A stretch of 64,000 nt of DNA from assembly GCF_001705515.1 (NCBI RefSeq), contig NZ_MDJS01000005.1, forward strand, positions 124,001-188,000, given 5' to 3'. The position numbers and the translations under genes are program-made. The DNA is from Mucilaginibacter sp. PPCGB 2223. GTDB lineage: Bacteria > Bacteroidota > Bacteroidia > Sphingobacteriales > Sphingobacteriaceae. A model generated the notes under the pieces. That model saw nothing but the letters and a program-made list of their open reading frames with translations, made no database searches and had not been told where the DNA came from. Below are positions 1 through 8,958 of this stretch, in pieces; position 1 is the first letter of the stretch, and each line of letters opens with the position of its first letter.

Positions 1-691
1 GCGTTTTTTGGCTGTCGTGCACTTTATAGATCTGCTGATCGATGCCCACCGCCGGCTGCGAAATAGCGAGGCTCACCTGCTGCGGTTCGTGCAAAATGCT
101 TTTGGCCAGGTTGCGTATCCTGCCCGGCATCGTTGCCGAAAAAAGCAGTGTTTGCCGCTTTTTAGGCAAAAAACTGATGATGCGCATAATATCATCCTGG
201 AAACCCATATCCAGCATACGGTCGGCCTCGTCCAGTATCAGGTGTTGCACAGTTTCGAGTTTTACTATCCCGCTGGCCAGGTGCGCCAGGAAACGACCGG
301 GCGTAGCGATCAGGATATTGGCGCTGTGCTGTATCCCCCGGCGCTGCTGCTCGTAAACCATGCCGTCGCCGCCGCCAAAAATGGCCATGCTTGTGGTGCC
401 GGTAAAATAAGCCAGCCCCTGTATCTGCTGATCGATCTGCTGGGCCAGCTCGCGCGTGGGCGCCAGTATCAGCGTGTTGATCTTGGGGCTGTGCAGGTTA
501 CTGATGTTATGCAGTATCGGCAGCAAATATGCAGCGGTTTTGCCGGTACCGGTTTGCGCGCAGGCAATCAGATCGTGCCCTGCAAGTATAATGGGTATTG
601 CTTCTGCCTGGATGGGCGTTGGGGTATCAAAACCCATTGCAGATAGCCCCTCGGCCAGTTGTTCGTTAAAGTTAAAATCAGCGAATGTCAA
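1..691 (-). CDS. DEAD-box RNA helicase (RhlE-like), 3' end outside window
   Basis: ATP-dependent RNA helicase that unwinds RNA duplexes, probably in ribosome or mRNA handling. Read on the minus strand, the protein begins TFADFNFNEQL and shows the Q motif (PTPIQAEAIP), motif I AQTGTGKT at about residue 45, the DEAD box as DEADRMLDMGF near residue 153, and motif III SAT near residue 187. The second RecA domain lies off the left edge. No ATG exists in frame before a stop, so TTG at 691 is the best start; it places the Q-motif region at the usual distance. The EADRMLDMGF form is typical of the RhlE branch. The gene is read toward the window edge and has a repeat-filled region upstream. Confidence 0.9.
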   Translation of the reverse strand, partial: MTFADFNFNEQLAEGLSAMGFDTPTPIQAEAIPIILAGHDLIACAQTGTGKTAAYLLPILHNISNLHSPKINTLILAPTRELAQQIDQQIQGLAYFTGTTSMAIFGGGDGMVYEQQRRGIQHSANILIATPGRFLAHLASGIVKLETVQHLILDEADRMLDMGFQDDIMRIISFLPKKRQTLLFSATMPGRIRNLAKSILHEPQQVSLAISQPAVGIDQQIYKVHDSQKT

Positions 692-1604
692 TTGTATCTG
701 TATTAATGCCCGCAAGTTAACGCTTTTAGTTCATAGTGCATAAGTTTGGTATTACCGCAAAAAGCACATAGGTATTCTTCGGTATTTCAACTGTTCAAAC
801 ATTGGGTCATTCAATTATTAAGAACAGGGTGTAATTATGGGTACTTTTTATTTCGAATGTTCAATTTCGAATTTAATTCTTAACGCGTCATTGCGAGGTA
901 CGAAGCAATCTCTACACAGGATGATCGAACTTGCAAGTGTCTCTGCAAATCTGGCATTATGGATTGATGTTTGTGCCGTTCCCGGCATCCTCACTAACAC
1001 CGGAACGAACCTCATGGGTATTTGTGGGTGTTCTTTCATTTCGGATGTTCGATTTCGGATTTATTTTCTTAACGGGTAATTGTGAAAAATACACACGGGT
1101 AAAATATAGGTATTAGAAAGAAGTCATGCCGAACTTGTTTCAGCACCCCACAGGCCAAGCAAACGAGTATATTTTCAAGAACGTGGTTCTCATTACCGGC
1201 AAGTATGCCGGGTTGGATTTTGGTATAGCTACTTGTACCCATTCAATCATTCAGGCAATCAATCCTTCAATCATTTTTTCAAGGGCGTTGCCTGCGGCCG
1301 GGCTATCCCTGCCCGTCCGGCAGGCGCTGCTATCCCTAACGCATTTTCAGTCCGAAAGTCTGAAAGATGCTTTTTTACTTTCGGACTTTCCGACTTCCTC
1401 CAGCCAGGGGGGAAATTGTAAGAGATTTTTGCAGCCCTGTTAATATCTTTTCTCATCACAGAGGACCGATGAACTAATGACCGGCGAACTAATGACCTAC
1501 TATCATGCTTCGCGCTTCAAGCTTCCGGTTCAATCTTACAATATACAAAAATCAGGACAATCTTACAATATTAAGCGTGAATTTAAAATAAATAGTACTA
1601 TGTA
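692..1604. repeat. Gene-free repeat region with several intergenic repeat elements
   Basis: About 900 bp without a convincing gene. It contains: the string ATTCTTCGG within 771-787, shared with other repeat regions near 46330 and 56265; an imperfect direct repeat (851-887 and 1039-1076); a short element at 885-920 beginning gcgtcattgcgaggtacg; another at 1123-1150 (gtcatgccgaacttg...) that recurs at 54036; a G+C-rich module at 1286-1341; and a core module at 1408-1550. The last two recur near 46.1 and 56.3 kb. Short reading frames here follow the repeats and have no protein-like character. Confidence 0.8.
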
Positions 1605-1635
1605 TTGCATAATACCATGTTAAACTATATCTTTG
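1605..1635 (+). promoter_or_regulatory. Bacteroidota-type promoter (-33 TTG, -7 TATCTTTG)
   Basis: TTG at 1605-1607, a 20-base spacer, then TATCTTTG at 1628-1635, which fits the Bacteroidota consensus TAnnTTTG. It lies just upstream of the small lipoprotein gene. Confidence 0.5.
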
Positions 1636-1645
1636 CTTTAATTAA

Positions 1646-2005
1646 ATGCGATTGAACATGAAAAAAGTAAATTTACTGATAATTACCGCTGTGGCATTGG
1701 TATTAACCGCCTGCCATACCGGTCATCACATCTCCATAGTGCGCAATACCAACGGCAGTTATGTTAAGATAGAGTGTGCGGGCAATATTGCTCTAACCGA
1801 AGACATGACCGGCATCCAGGGTATCTCGCCCGGCGGTTATGTAAAATACGAAACCAATGATGAAAAAATCGTTGCCAAACCGGCGCTCGACGGGCATATC
1901 GAATACGAGCTCAATGACGGCGATCAACAGGCCACTCTTAACGAGAAAGGCAAAAAGCTTATTGCGCGGGCCGTTAAAGAGATCGCCAAAAATAGCCATT
2001 ACTGA
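1646..2005 (+). CDS. Small putative lipoprotein, unknown function
   Basis: 119 residues with an N-terminal signal sequence ending in the lipobox LTAC, so it is probably exported and lipidated. The second in-frame ATG (1658, MKKVNLLI) gives a cleaner signal peptide than the first at 1646. The mature part is polar with short beta-prone segments (SYVKIECAG, GYVKYETND, HIEYELNDGD) and a Lys-rich C-terminal helix. I do not recognise the family. It has its own promoter and is convergent with the nuclease gene, sharing a bidirectional terminator. Confidence 0.75.
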   Translation: MRLNMKKVNLLIITAVALVLTACHTGHHISIVRNTNGSYVKIECAGNIALTEDMTGIQGISPGGYVKYETNDEKIVAKPALDGHIEYELNDGDQQATLNEKGKKLIARAVKEIAKNSHY

Positions 2006-2010
2006 TATAA

Positions 2011-2043
2011 AAAAGCCGCTCCCGGAATATGGGAGCGGCTTTT
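2011..2043. terminator. Bidirectional intrinsic terminator
   Basis: A perfect 13-bp stem (aaaagccgctccc and its complement) around a 7-base loop, with A and T tracts on either side. It serves both convergent genes. Confidence 0.9.
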
Positions 2044-2076
2044 GCAATTTCGTATGCCAGTTAAGTTTCAGATAGT

Positions 2077-3468
2077 TTAGATGGTACCGGTTCCGCTGTC
2101 TTTTTCAACACGTAGTGCTGCACGTACATTGGCAGGTAATGCCGAGAAGAAGGTATAACCTGTAGCCGCCTCGATAGCTGCCGGGGTAGTGAGGTATTGG
2201 GTCCAGTCGCTGCTTACGGTATTCAGGTTTGGTACATCAATAGTGATAACACGTGTGGTTGTAGTAATGCGGCTCAAGTCGTTATTACCGTTAGGCAACA
2301 CTACATAAATTTTCCAGATGTGCGCAGGCACACGTACATGGCCGCCATCTATAGTTGTAGCCGAAGCGCCCGAACCTGTACCGCCGGTACCATAAGTACC
2401 CATAATTACATAAACCTCATCTCCGCTGCCTGTAACCAGCGAGCGGCCGTAATCTTCAAAATTGGCCCAGGTGTGCTGGTTGTTATTTGGCGCCTGTGGT
2501 ATCATGTTATCCATCAGGAAGGTAGCCGAGTTTGCTGCTACGGTTGAAGTACGGTCGGCCGAAGGACAGTTGTGGCCACGGTCGAAACCCGTACCCGAGT
2601 AGTCGCTGGCGCCTACTTCAAACCAGCCCGAAGGCAGGTTGGTATCCGCACGGAAATCATCCTGGCGTGCGGTTGAGCCTAAGCTTGTCGGGCCAACGTA
2701 CCAGCTTGTCCAGTTTGGTACACCTGCATCGCGGTTATACGAATCGATATAATAAGTATGATCGTACAGGTAGTTATTGGGGCTGGTAGTGATGTTGGTA
2801 ACGGCACTGCTTGGGTTACCCAAAAGCATGTTGGTGTTATCGCCAACGGTACCGCCGCTGCCACCACCGCTGCCGCTGTCATAGCCATTCACCGTAAATT
2901 CGTCGATATTGATACGGCCGCTGCCGGTTAGTTTAGCGATTTTAAAACGTACCGAACCGCTGTTATTAACGGTAAAAGTAGCTGTTGATAGTGTGGTTGA
3001 TGATGTAGTGATGGTCGAGCCCACCTGTGTATACGTTGAGCCCGAGTTTGTTGAAACCAAAAGTTCCCAGGTAGAGCTTGCATCGCTGCCAAATAAGGCG
3101 TGTTTTACGGTCACGGTCGAGCAACCTGTCACGTTAAAATTCATAGCAATACTACCGGTAGTTTCGATACGGACAGAGTGAGAACCCACCATAGCATCAG
3201 ACGTGCTGGTGCCAACCAACGCCAGGTTCAAGTCCCAGCTGCCACTGGCAAAAGTTACATTTCCATCTGCATAAGCAGTTTTTGTGCCGGCTTCAAAGCC
3301 CTCATCAAATGTTTGGGTAATGGTTTCAATCCGGTTTCCTCCGCCGAATGTCGGTGTGGTTGTGAATGGCGCTAATGCCGCATCGGCCACCGGGGCCTGA
3401 TTGTCTTTCGAGCAGGAAGCCAGCATGGCCACTGCTACCGGGATAATTAGTAATCTTTGTAATTTCAT
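2077..3468 (-). CDS. Secreted DNA/RNA non-specific endonuclease lipoprotein (copy 1)
   Basis: 463 residues. The N-terminus has a lipobox (LASCSKD), so the protein is probably anchored outside the cytoplasm. Residues about 50-200 form an all-beta domain rich in Ser/Thr/Gly, followed by a GSGGGSGG linker. The C-terminal half is an EndA/NucA-type nuclease: the catalytic motif DRGHNCPSADRTS, then NMIPQAPNNNQ carrying the conserved metal-ligand Asn. The family cuts DNA and RNA with a beta-beta-alpha-metal fold. A paralogue of the same architecture lies at 37006-38439 on the other strand. Likely roles are nutrient scavenging or extracellular DNA degradation (inference). Confidence 0.9.
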   Translation of the reverse strand: MKLQRLLIIPVAVAMLASCSKDNQAPVADAALAPFTTTPTFGGGNRIETITQTFDEGFEAGTKTAYADGNVTFASGSWDLNLALVGTSTSDAMVGSHSVRIETTGSIAMNFNVTGCSTVTVKHALFGSDASSTWELLVSTNSGSTYTQVGSTITTSSTTLSTATFTVNNSGSVRFKIAKLTGSGRINIDEFTVNGYDSGSGGGSGGTVGDNTNMLLGNPSSAVTNITTSPNNYLYDHTYYIDSYNRDAGVPNWTSWYVGPTSLGSTARQDDFRADTNLPSGWFEVGASDYSGTGFDRGHNCPSADRTSTVAANSATFLMDNMIPQAPNNNQHTWANFEDYGRSLVTGSGDEVYVIMGTYGTGGTGSGASATTIDGGHVRVPAHIWKIYVVLPNGNNDLSRITTTTRVITIDVPNLNTVSSDWTQYLTTPAAIEAATGYTFFSALPANVRAALRVEKDSGTGTI

Positions 3469-3670
3469 GCGAGGTTTTAGTTTTGATGTTAAATTATACG
3501 AAAGTGCAAAGTCAAAAGTTAACTAATTTTTAACAAATTGTTGTCAAAACGTTGTCGGAAGTTGTTATATGAAAAATAAAGTTATGCACATTTGTTAGTT
3601 TGTAGAATAATTACAAAGTTTATACTCTTGATGATATATGCTTAGTTTGGTACATGCTTAATCAACACCG

Positions 3671-4147
3671 ATGAATATTAATCAGCAGCTTATCGATCGC
3701 TTTTACACAGCTTTTCAAAAAAAGGATTATGCGACCATGCAGCAATGCTATGCCGCCAATGCGATGTTTACCGACGCAGTGTTTGTTAACCTCGATGCCG
3801 GGCAGGTAAAAGCCATGTGGCAGATGCTCTGCAAAAGCAGCAGCGGCGATTTTAAAGTTGAATACCGGATATTATCGGCCGATGATGATCAGGTAACTGC
3901 CGAATGGACAGCCTGGTACACCTTTTCGGCAACCGGCAATAAAGTAGTCAATCGCGTCAGAGCCGATTTTACTTTACATAATGGGGAAATTATATCCCAT
4001 ACCGATCAATTCAATTTCTACGAATGGGCGCGGCAGGCATTGGGTTTACCGGGGCTGTTGTTGGGATGGACACCTTTCTTCAGGCATAAAGTGCAGGCAT
4101 CGGCAGCCGGGAGGTTAAAGGCTTATATGGAGAAGAATGGGTTGTAA
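3671..4147 (+). CDS. NTF2-like / SnoaL-type protein
   Basis: 158 residues with the layout of the NTF2-like superfamily: an N-terminal helix (QQLIDRFYTAFQKKDY), the Tyr/Met-rich turn, then beta strands (VTAEWTAWYTF, VVNRVRADFTL) and the ending GEIISHTDQFNFYEWARQAL. These proteins are small cone-shaped folds used as isomerases, hydrolases or ligand binders. The substrate cannot be told. No signal peptide, so cytoplasmic. It stands alone between two genes on the other strand. Confidence 0.8.
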   Translation: MNINQQLIDRFYTAFQKKDYATMQQCYAANAMFTDAVFVNLDAGQVKAMWQMLCKSSSGDFKVEYRILSADDDQVTAEWTAWYTFSATGNKVVNRVRADFTLHNGEIISHTDQFNFYEWARQALGLPGLLLGWTPFFRHKVQASAAGRLKAYMEKNGL

Positions 4148-4179
4148 TGTTGAAGGTTAAAATGTTGTAAAGTTGTTTC

Positions 4180-4248
4180 TCGCAGAGGCGCAAAAACGCT
4201 AAGATTTATGTTTTGCCTTGCAGCTTTGGCGCCTTGGCGCGCAAACCC
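4180..4248. repeat. Imperfect inverted repeat, intergenic
   Basis: The stretch from cgcagaggcgcaaaaacgc to gcgccttggcgcgcaaac is an imperfect inverted repeat. It resembles the short intergenic elements common in Bacteroidota. No other copy was seen in the window. Confidence 0.35.
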
Positions 4249-4267
4249 TTTAAATTGCTGGTTTCGA

Positions 4268-4756
4268 TCAAAAAAACTTACGCTCAATCAATTGTACCTG
4301 CTGGCGTATCCATTTTGGTGGTTTGGTTTGCGCCTCGCTTTTCAGCAATAGCTGCTTTTGCTGTGCGCTGAAATAAACATCGCGCATTTCGTTATATTTT
4401 AAGTTTTGGGCGCCGGCGCATTTAACTTCAAGCAACTCATATTCATGCTGTAACCTCCTGCTTTCCAGGTGGATTTCGTCCATTTCGAGCGCAATGTGCA
4501 GGCCCGCCAATAAAACCGCCAAAAACGAGCACGAAACGGCTATGATGGTATTTTGGGTAGTTAAATAATCGAGCGGGCGCATCAAAATGTTAAATAAAGC
4601 CGTGCCTATGAGCAATGCCGCCCCGCCTATCATCGAAAAACGGATCAGCGTGATCAGGTCGACCCAGCGCTGGTAGGCTTCTTTCTCTATCCTGCAGGCC
4701 AGCTCTTTTTGTTTGAGCAGCTCGATCATTTTGTTCAGGTCTCCTTCGCCGGGCAT
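4268..4756 (-). CDS. Two-TM membrane protein with flanking helices, possibly SLATT-like
   Basis: 162 residues. An N-terminal charged helix leads to two membrane segments (about 36-60, IRFSMIGGAALLIGTALF; and 70-92, TIIAVSCSFLAVLLAGLHIAL), then a long amphipathic helix (LESRRLQHEYELLEVK). This layout resembles SLATT (DUF4231-like) two-TM domains, which act as effectors beside SMODS or SLOG proteins in antiphage systems. No nucleotide cyclase, SLOG or reverse transcriptase gene is adjacent, so the link is only structural analogy. It may be an ordinary hypothetical membrane protein. Confidence 0.6.
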   Translation of the reverse strand: MPGEGDLNKMIELLKQKELACRIEKEAYQRWVDLITLIRFSMIGGAALLIGTALFNILMRPLDYLTTQNTIIAVSCSFLAVLLAGLHIALEMDEIHLESRRLQHEYELLEVKCAGAQNLKYNEMRDVYFSAQQKQLLLKSEAQTKPPKWIRQQVQLIERKFF

Positions 4757-4832
4757 GTGTTTGTTTGTTGATCCTAAAAATAAGTATTTAAACGTACTTA
4801 TACGCTTAAAACTTATAGGTTGTTTCCAAATA

Positions 4833-6092
4833 TCATGCCTTTTCTTCCCAGAGGCTGCACAAATTTAAGATGGTGAGCACGGCTTTCTCCATATCCTGCA
4901 CCGATACCCACTCGTGCTTGCCATGAAAAGCATGCTCGCCTGCAAAAATATTAGGGCAGGGCAGCCCCATAAACGATAAGCGCGATCCGTCTGTACCGCC
5001 GCGTATGCTGCGTAACCGCGGCTCCATGCCCGCCCGCCTTATCGCTTCAATTCCATGCTCCACAATTTGCGGGTGTTTGTCGAGCACCTGTTTCATGTTG
5101 CGGTATTGTGGTTTGGTTTCTAAAGTATAGGTAGCTCCGGGATATTGTTTCAGCACCTCTTCGGTTACCGATCTGATCACACCGGCATGCTGATGAAGTT
5201 TATCATCAGCAAAATCGCGGATGATGAACTCGATCTTCGCTTCCTCTACGTGCCCGCTGATACCTACCGGATGCACAAATCCTTCTTTGCCCGAAGTCCC
5301 CTCGGGCGAAAGCTCAAAAGGCAGCATAGCAGCAATAGCCCCTGCAATTTTGATGGCGCTTTGCATTTTGCCTTTGGCAAAGCCCGGGTGGGCGCTGATG
5401 CCTTTAATGGTCAATACCGCCCCATCGGCGCTGAAGGTTTCGTTCTCGATAGTACCGGCGCTTTCACCATCGATGGTATAGCCAACATCGGCGCCAAGCT
5501 TTTTCAGATCGGCTTTGTCCACCCCGCGGCCTATCTCTTCATCGGGTGTAAACAGTATCCTGATTTTCCCGTGTTTAATTTCGGGGTGGTTGATCAGCTG
5601 GTAACAGGCATCCATAATTTCGGCTACCCCTGCCTTATTATCTGCGCCAAGCAGGGTAGTACCGCTTGCCGTGATCACGTCGTTACCTATCTGGTTCTTC
5701 AGGTCGGGGTGTTCGCTCATGCGGATAACCTGGCTATGGTCATCGGGTAATATCAGGTCCTGGCCCTGGTAATTTTTATGTACGATGGGTTTTACATCCT
5801 GGCCGCTGCAATCGGGCGAGGTATCCATGTGCGAACAAAAACACACAACCGGCACATCTTTTTTATCGGTATTGGCTTCTATTGTTGCATAAACGTAACC
5901 AAATTCGTCTAAATGCGTATCACGGATACCTATGGCTTTTAACTCATCGACTAAAATTTTACCCAGATTTTTTTGTTTAAGTGTCGATGGACAGGTAGAA
6001 GATGCAGGATCGGACTGAGTGTCCACAATAACGTAACGTAAAAATCGTTCTGCTACTGTAAACATAAAATCAGAATTTTTTAAAGAAGACAT
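4833..6092 (-). CDS. pepT: Peptidase T (tripeptide aminopeptidase)
   Basis: 419 residues, the usual length for PepT of the M20B family, which removes the N-terminal residue from tripeptides in the cytoplasm. Zinc-site motifs are present in order: FCSHMDTSPD (His and Asp), GADNKAG (bridging Asp), PDEEIGRG (catalytic and ligand Glu), YTIDGE (Asp) and GEHAFHGKHEW (ligand His). The lid domain begins around AVLTIKGISAHPG. No signal peptide. It is transcribed alone, divergent from the beta-barrel gene. Confidence 0.95.
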   Translation of the reverse strand: MSSLKNSDFMFTVAERFLRYVIVDTQSDPASSTCPSTLKQKNLGKILVDELKAIGIRDTHLDEFGYVYATIEANTDKKDVPVVCFCSHMDTSPDCSGQDVKPIVHKNYQGQDLILPDDHSQVIRMSEHPDLKNQIGNDVITASGTTLLGADNKAGVAEIMDACYQLINHPEIKHGKIRILFTPDEEIGRGVDKADLKKLGADVGYTIDGESAGTIENETFSADGAVLTIKGISAHPGFAKGKMQSAIKIAGAIAAMLPFELSPEGTSGKEGFVHPVGISGHVEEAKIEFIIRDFADDKLHQHAGVIRSVTEEVLKQYPGATYTLETKPQYRNMKQVLDKHPQIVEHGIEAIRRAGMEPRLRSIRGGTDGSRLSFMGLPCPNIFAGEHAFHGKHEWVSVQDMEKAVLTILNLCSLWEEKA

Positions 6093-6186
6093 GATAATAT
6101 CAAATGAAACTTTATTTTTGGTAAACTTAGCAAAAAATATAAGTGATGTTTTTTAAAACATTGTTCAATATATAACACCCCGTATT

Positions 6187-6978
6187 TTGAAAAGATTTAT
6201 AATACTTATCCTGTTTATACAAGCCTCGGTTTTTACAGCTAAAGCTCAGCTTGGTTTCAATTATTACCAATACACCATGGGCCTCGGTATCGATTATATC
6301 AAGGCGTCAACCAGTGTACCTAACCAGCTATCGTACCCGGCTTTCCATTTCAATATGGGTTACAATGTTAGTCCGTACACTACTTTCAGCCTGGAGCTGC
6401 AGTTCGGTACCTTGTCAGGCGGGTTCGATCATTATTATGCTACCAAAGTAGCCTCGCTCGATCCCACCTCGGCAAAATACGATTCATTGTTGAACGATAT
6501 TCCAATTCAATACAAAAAAATCGATCCGTACGAGTTAAACTATACCAACCACTTTCAGATGGTAAACCTGCATGCCGATATGGGCCTGGGCGAAATACTG
6601 AATCTGAATGATGATGACTGGACAGGCTATCTCAAGGATATTTACCTGGGCACCGGCATCGGCATGGTATTTAATAACATTTCAGATAACCACTCGCGGC
6701 TTAGCCCCGATTCAACTTATTACATCGGCGGCAGCGATAAAAGCCAGAATTTAGTGATACCGGCCCGTATAGGCTATCAATATAAGCTTTATAACGCTTA
6801 CGATATTCCGTCTCTCATCCTCGAAATAGGCTATCAGCGCAACTTTGTGTTAGGTTACGGTTTGGATGGTTTTGCCGACCCTGTGGTGATTAAACAACAG
6901 GAGAGCTACAGCGGCTTTCATTTTACGCTTAAGTTTAACTTCGGCAGTATAACTTCCTGGCGAAAGTCGCTGCATTAA
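6187..6978 (+). CDS. Outer-membrane beta-barrel-like exported protein
   Basis: 263 residues starting at TTG (6187). The first 21 residues (MKRFIILILFIQASVFTAKAQ) form a clear signal peptide, which supports this start because the next Met lies beyond it. The mature part alternates aromatic and polar residues (FNYYQYTMGLGIDY, FSLELQFGTLSGGFDHYY) and ends in strands such as GFHFTLKFNFG, as in small porin-like barrels. No named family recognised. A TTG-N19 spacing upstream hints at a promoter very close to the start. Confidence 0.7.
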   Translation: MKRFIILILFIQASVFTAKAQLGFNYYQYTMGLGIDYIKASTSVPNQLSYPAFHFNMGYNVSPYTTFSLELQFGTLSGGFDHYYATKVASLDPTSAKYDSLLNDIPIQYKKIDPYELNYTNHFQMVNLHADMGLGEILNLNDDDWTGYLKDIYLGTGIGMVFNNISDNHSRLSPDSTYYIGGSDKSQNLVIPARIGYQYKLYNAYDIPSLILEIGYQRNFVLGYGLDGFADPVVIKQQESYSGFHFTLKFNFGSITSWRKSLH

Positions 6979-7085
6979 CGCCGCCTCCCTAAATTTGTTT
7001 GCGGTTTTTTCCCACCTGCCATGTGGGATTGTTTAAAACTATTGTATCAGTTTACAAGGGATAATTAATAATTTTCGCCCTTGTT

Positions 7086-7093
7086 TATTTTTG
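7086..7093 (+). promoter_or_regulatory. Possible -7 element TATTTTTG
   Basis: Matches TAnnTTTG 14 bases before the next gene's ATG. No good -33 TTG is found at the expected distance, so support is weak. Confidence 0.25.
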
Positions 7094-7106
7094 ATATTGC
7101 CACCGT

Positions 7107-8405
7107 ATGCGTTTTCTCTCTCAAAAAAATCTCCTCCCCGCAATTTTCCTGCTCTCTATACAAGCCTGTTCATCGCACAATGCCGAAAAAAGCGAACCGG
7201 CTGCCGCTCCGTTAGCAAAAATGGATACTTCGATATTGAAGTACGACCCGGCGAAAGCAGATAAGCGGATTGACGATTTTATGCAAAACCTGCACCTGCA
7301 CGCGGGCTTTAACGGCAACGTACTGGTTGCTAAAAACGGGAAGATAATTTACGAAAATGCTTTTGGCTGGGCCGATTACCCAAATCAGAACAAACTTACC
7401 CTCAACTCGCAGTTTGAACTGGCGTCCATCAGCAAAACCATGACGGCTACTGCCGTATTACAATTAATGGAACGTGGCAAACTGCGGCTTTCCGACTCGG
7501 TACAGCGCTTTTTTCCTAATTTCCCCTACCACGGGGTTACCATCCGCATGCTGCTTACGCACCGGTCGGGCCTGCCTAATTATGTGTATGCTATTGATGA
7601 TGTTTTCCGCAAAGAGCACCGTGATCAAAAAACAGGGGTTACCAACCAGCAGATGATGGATCTGCTGGCGCAATACAAGCCGGCACGTTATAACGTGCCG
7701 GATAAAGGCTATCACTATAATAACTCTAATTTTATGGTGCTGGGTTCCATTATCGAAAAAGCCGCTCAAATGCCTTATGCCCAGTATATGATGCAGAACG
7801 TTTTTTTGCCGGCCGGCATGTATCATACCAATGTGTACTCAAAGGCTAATTATACCAAAATACCTACTAAGGTGCTGGGGCACGATCGCAACAGCTGGAA
7901 GTATTCGGTAGCGCAAAATTACCTCGATGGCCCCGTAGGTGATAAGGGTATTTATAGCACAGTTGGCGACCTTTTTATGTTCGACCGCGCGCTCCGTGCC
8001 GGCAGGCTGATTAAACAATCAACACAGGACTCGGCTTACACCAACCGTGTTCCGTTAAAAAACGGGCATTTTGGTTATGGTTACGGCTGGCATTTATTTG
8101 AGGGGCCCAATCAAAAAGTGGTTTACCATACCGGTTGGTGGCATGGCTATCGTCATAACTTTTTGCGCGATATGAAAGAAGACGTAGTGATAGTACTGCT
8201 GGATAACATGGCAAACGGCAGCCTGCTGCACCTGGATAATCTGTTTAAAATAACAGGCATGCCAGTGGTACGCGCAGGGGCCTATGGCCGTGATGGCGAG
8301 GAAGAAGATGCACAGGGCCCTGCACCTGCTGCAGCAAAGGCGAAGAAAAAAGAAGGCGGGGTAAAACACACTACCTCAAAAAAACATAAAGCCGCCAAAC
8401 ATTAA
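7107..8405 (+). CDS. Beta-lactamase-fold serine hydrolase, lipoprotein
   Basis: 432 residues. The signal peptide ends in the lipobox SIQAC. The body is a class C beta-lactamase / penicillin-binding-protein-like fold with SISK (SxxK nucleophile) near residue 108, YNN (the Tyr motif) in YHYNNSNF, and HTGWWHG standing for the KTG box. Such proteins hydrolyse esters or D-amino peptides more often than antibiotics. An Ala/Lys-rich tail of about 35 residues (AKAKKKEGG, TSKKHKAAKH) follows the fold and may bind envelope polymers (inference). Transcribed alone. Confidence 0.88.
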   Translation: MRFLSQKNLLPAIFLLSIQACSSHNAEKSEPAAAPLAKMDTSILKYDPAKADKRIDDFMQNLHLHAGFNGNVLVAKNGKIIYENAFGWADYPNQNKLTLNSQFELASISKTMTATAVLQLMERGKLRLSDSVQRFFPNFPYHGVTIRMLLTHRSGLPNYVYAIDDVFRKEHRDQKTGVTNQQMMDLLAQYKPARYNVPDKGYHYNNSNFMVLGSIIEKAAQMPYAQYMMQNVFLPAGMYHTNVYSKANYTKIPTKVLGHDRNSWKYSVAQNYLDGPVGDKGIYSTVGDLFMFDRALRAGRLIKQSTQDSAYTNRVPLKNGHFGYGYGWHLFEGPNQKVVYHTGWWHGYRHNFLRDMKEDVVIVLLDNMANGSLLHLDNLFKITGMPVVRAGAYGRDGEEEDAQGPAPAAAKAKKKEGGVKHTTSKKHKAAKH

Positions 8406-8847
8406 TAGTTAAAAAGTGTACTGCAGACCGGCGAAACCACCGACGATTGATGAATTAATATGATATTTTAACCCGTTCTATCGCTATAGCTCCCTGTAGC
8501 TAAACGGCATTTTTATTATTTACTCATTTTATAGCCATTGCATTGCGTATAGGTGTTGCATAAATGCACTGCCCGGTATCGTTCGTATTCATTTGTCACT
8601 ACCAACTTGCTGCTCAACATAAGTACTGCTCACACGCCGTTTGCACCAATGCATTAATAAACCATAACCATAACACTTAAGTAACAATAAAATAACGAGC
8701 CAATGTGAAATTGCGCGATAGCGCGGACGCGGCTTCTTGCGTTTTTCGTGATTTGCAAAAAGATATCGCCTTGGTTAACAACACGGCATTATCTATCAGT
8801 ACTATGTCAAAAAGCAAGTTAGGCTAAGCGTCGCATGGTACAAAAAC
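8406..8847. other. Gene-free stretch
   Basis: Between 8406 and the next gene I see no reading frame, RNA gene or repeat that I can support, apart from a possible -7 element at 8848. The base composition is mixed and A+T-rich. Confidence 0.5.
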
Positions 8848-8855
8848 TAACTTTG
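8848..8855 (+). promoter_or_regulatory. Possible -7 element TAACTTTG
   Basis: Matches TAnnTTTG about 100 bases upstream of the GT-B-like gene. There is no clear -33 partner. Confidence 0.25.
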
Positions 8856-8958
8856 TTGTGTAATCAACCCGTTACAATAGTGTCTAAAGCCCGGGCCTTC
8901 TGCCACAGTTGGCTTTAAACAATACGGTAAAATTATTGTTAAAATAAGATTAAGTATT

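Noticed and set aside
8..646. Long plus-strand reading frame at the left edge
   Set aside because: It is the antisense of a clear DEAD-box helicase; the minus frame has all motifs.
1126..1443. Short frame in the repeat region as gene
   Set aside because: It follows repeat elements (1123-1150 and 1286-1341), contains no protein-like pattern, and similar frames appear in the other repeat copies.
692..1604. CRISPR array
   Set aside because: Repeats are dissimilar, dispersed and lack regular spacers; no cas gene in the window.
7107..8405. Antibiotic-resistance beta-lactamase
   Set aside because: Motifs fit the wide class C-like serine hydrolase group; HTG in place of KTG gives no basis for calling it a resistance enzyme.
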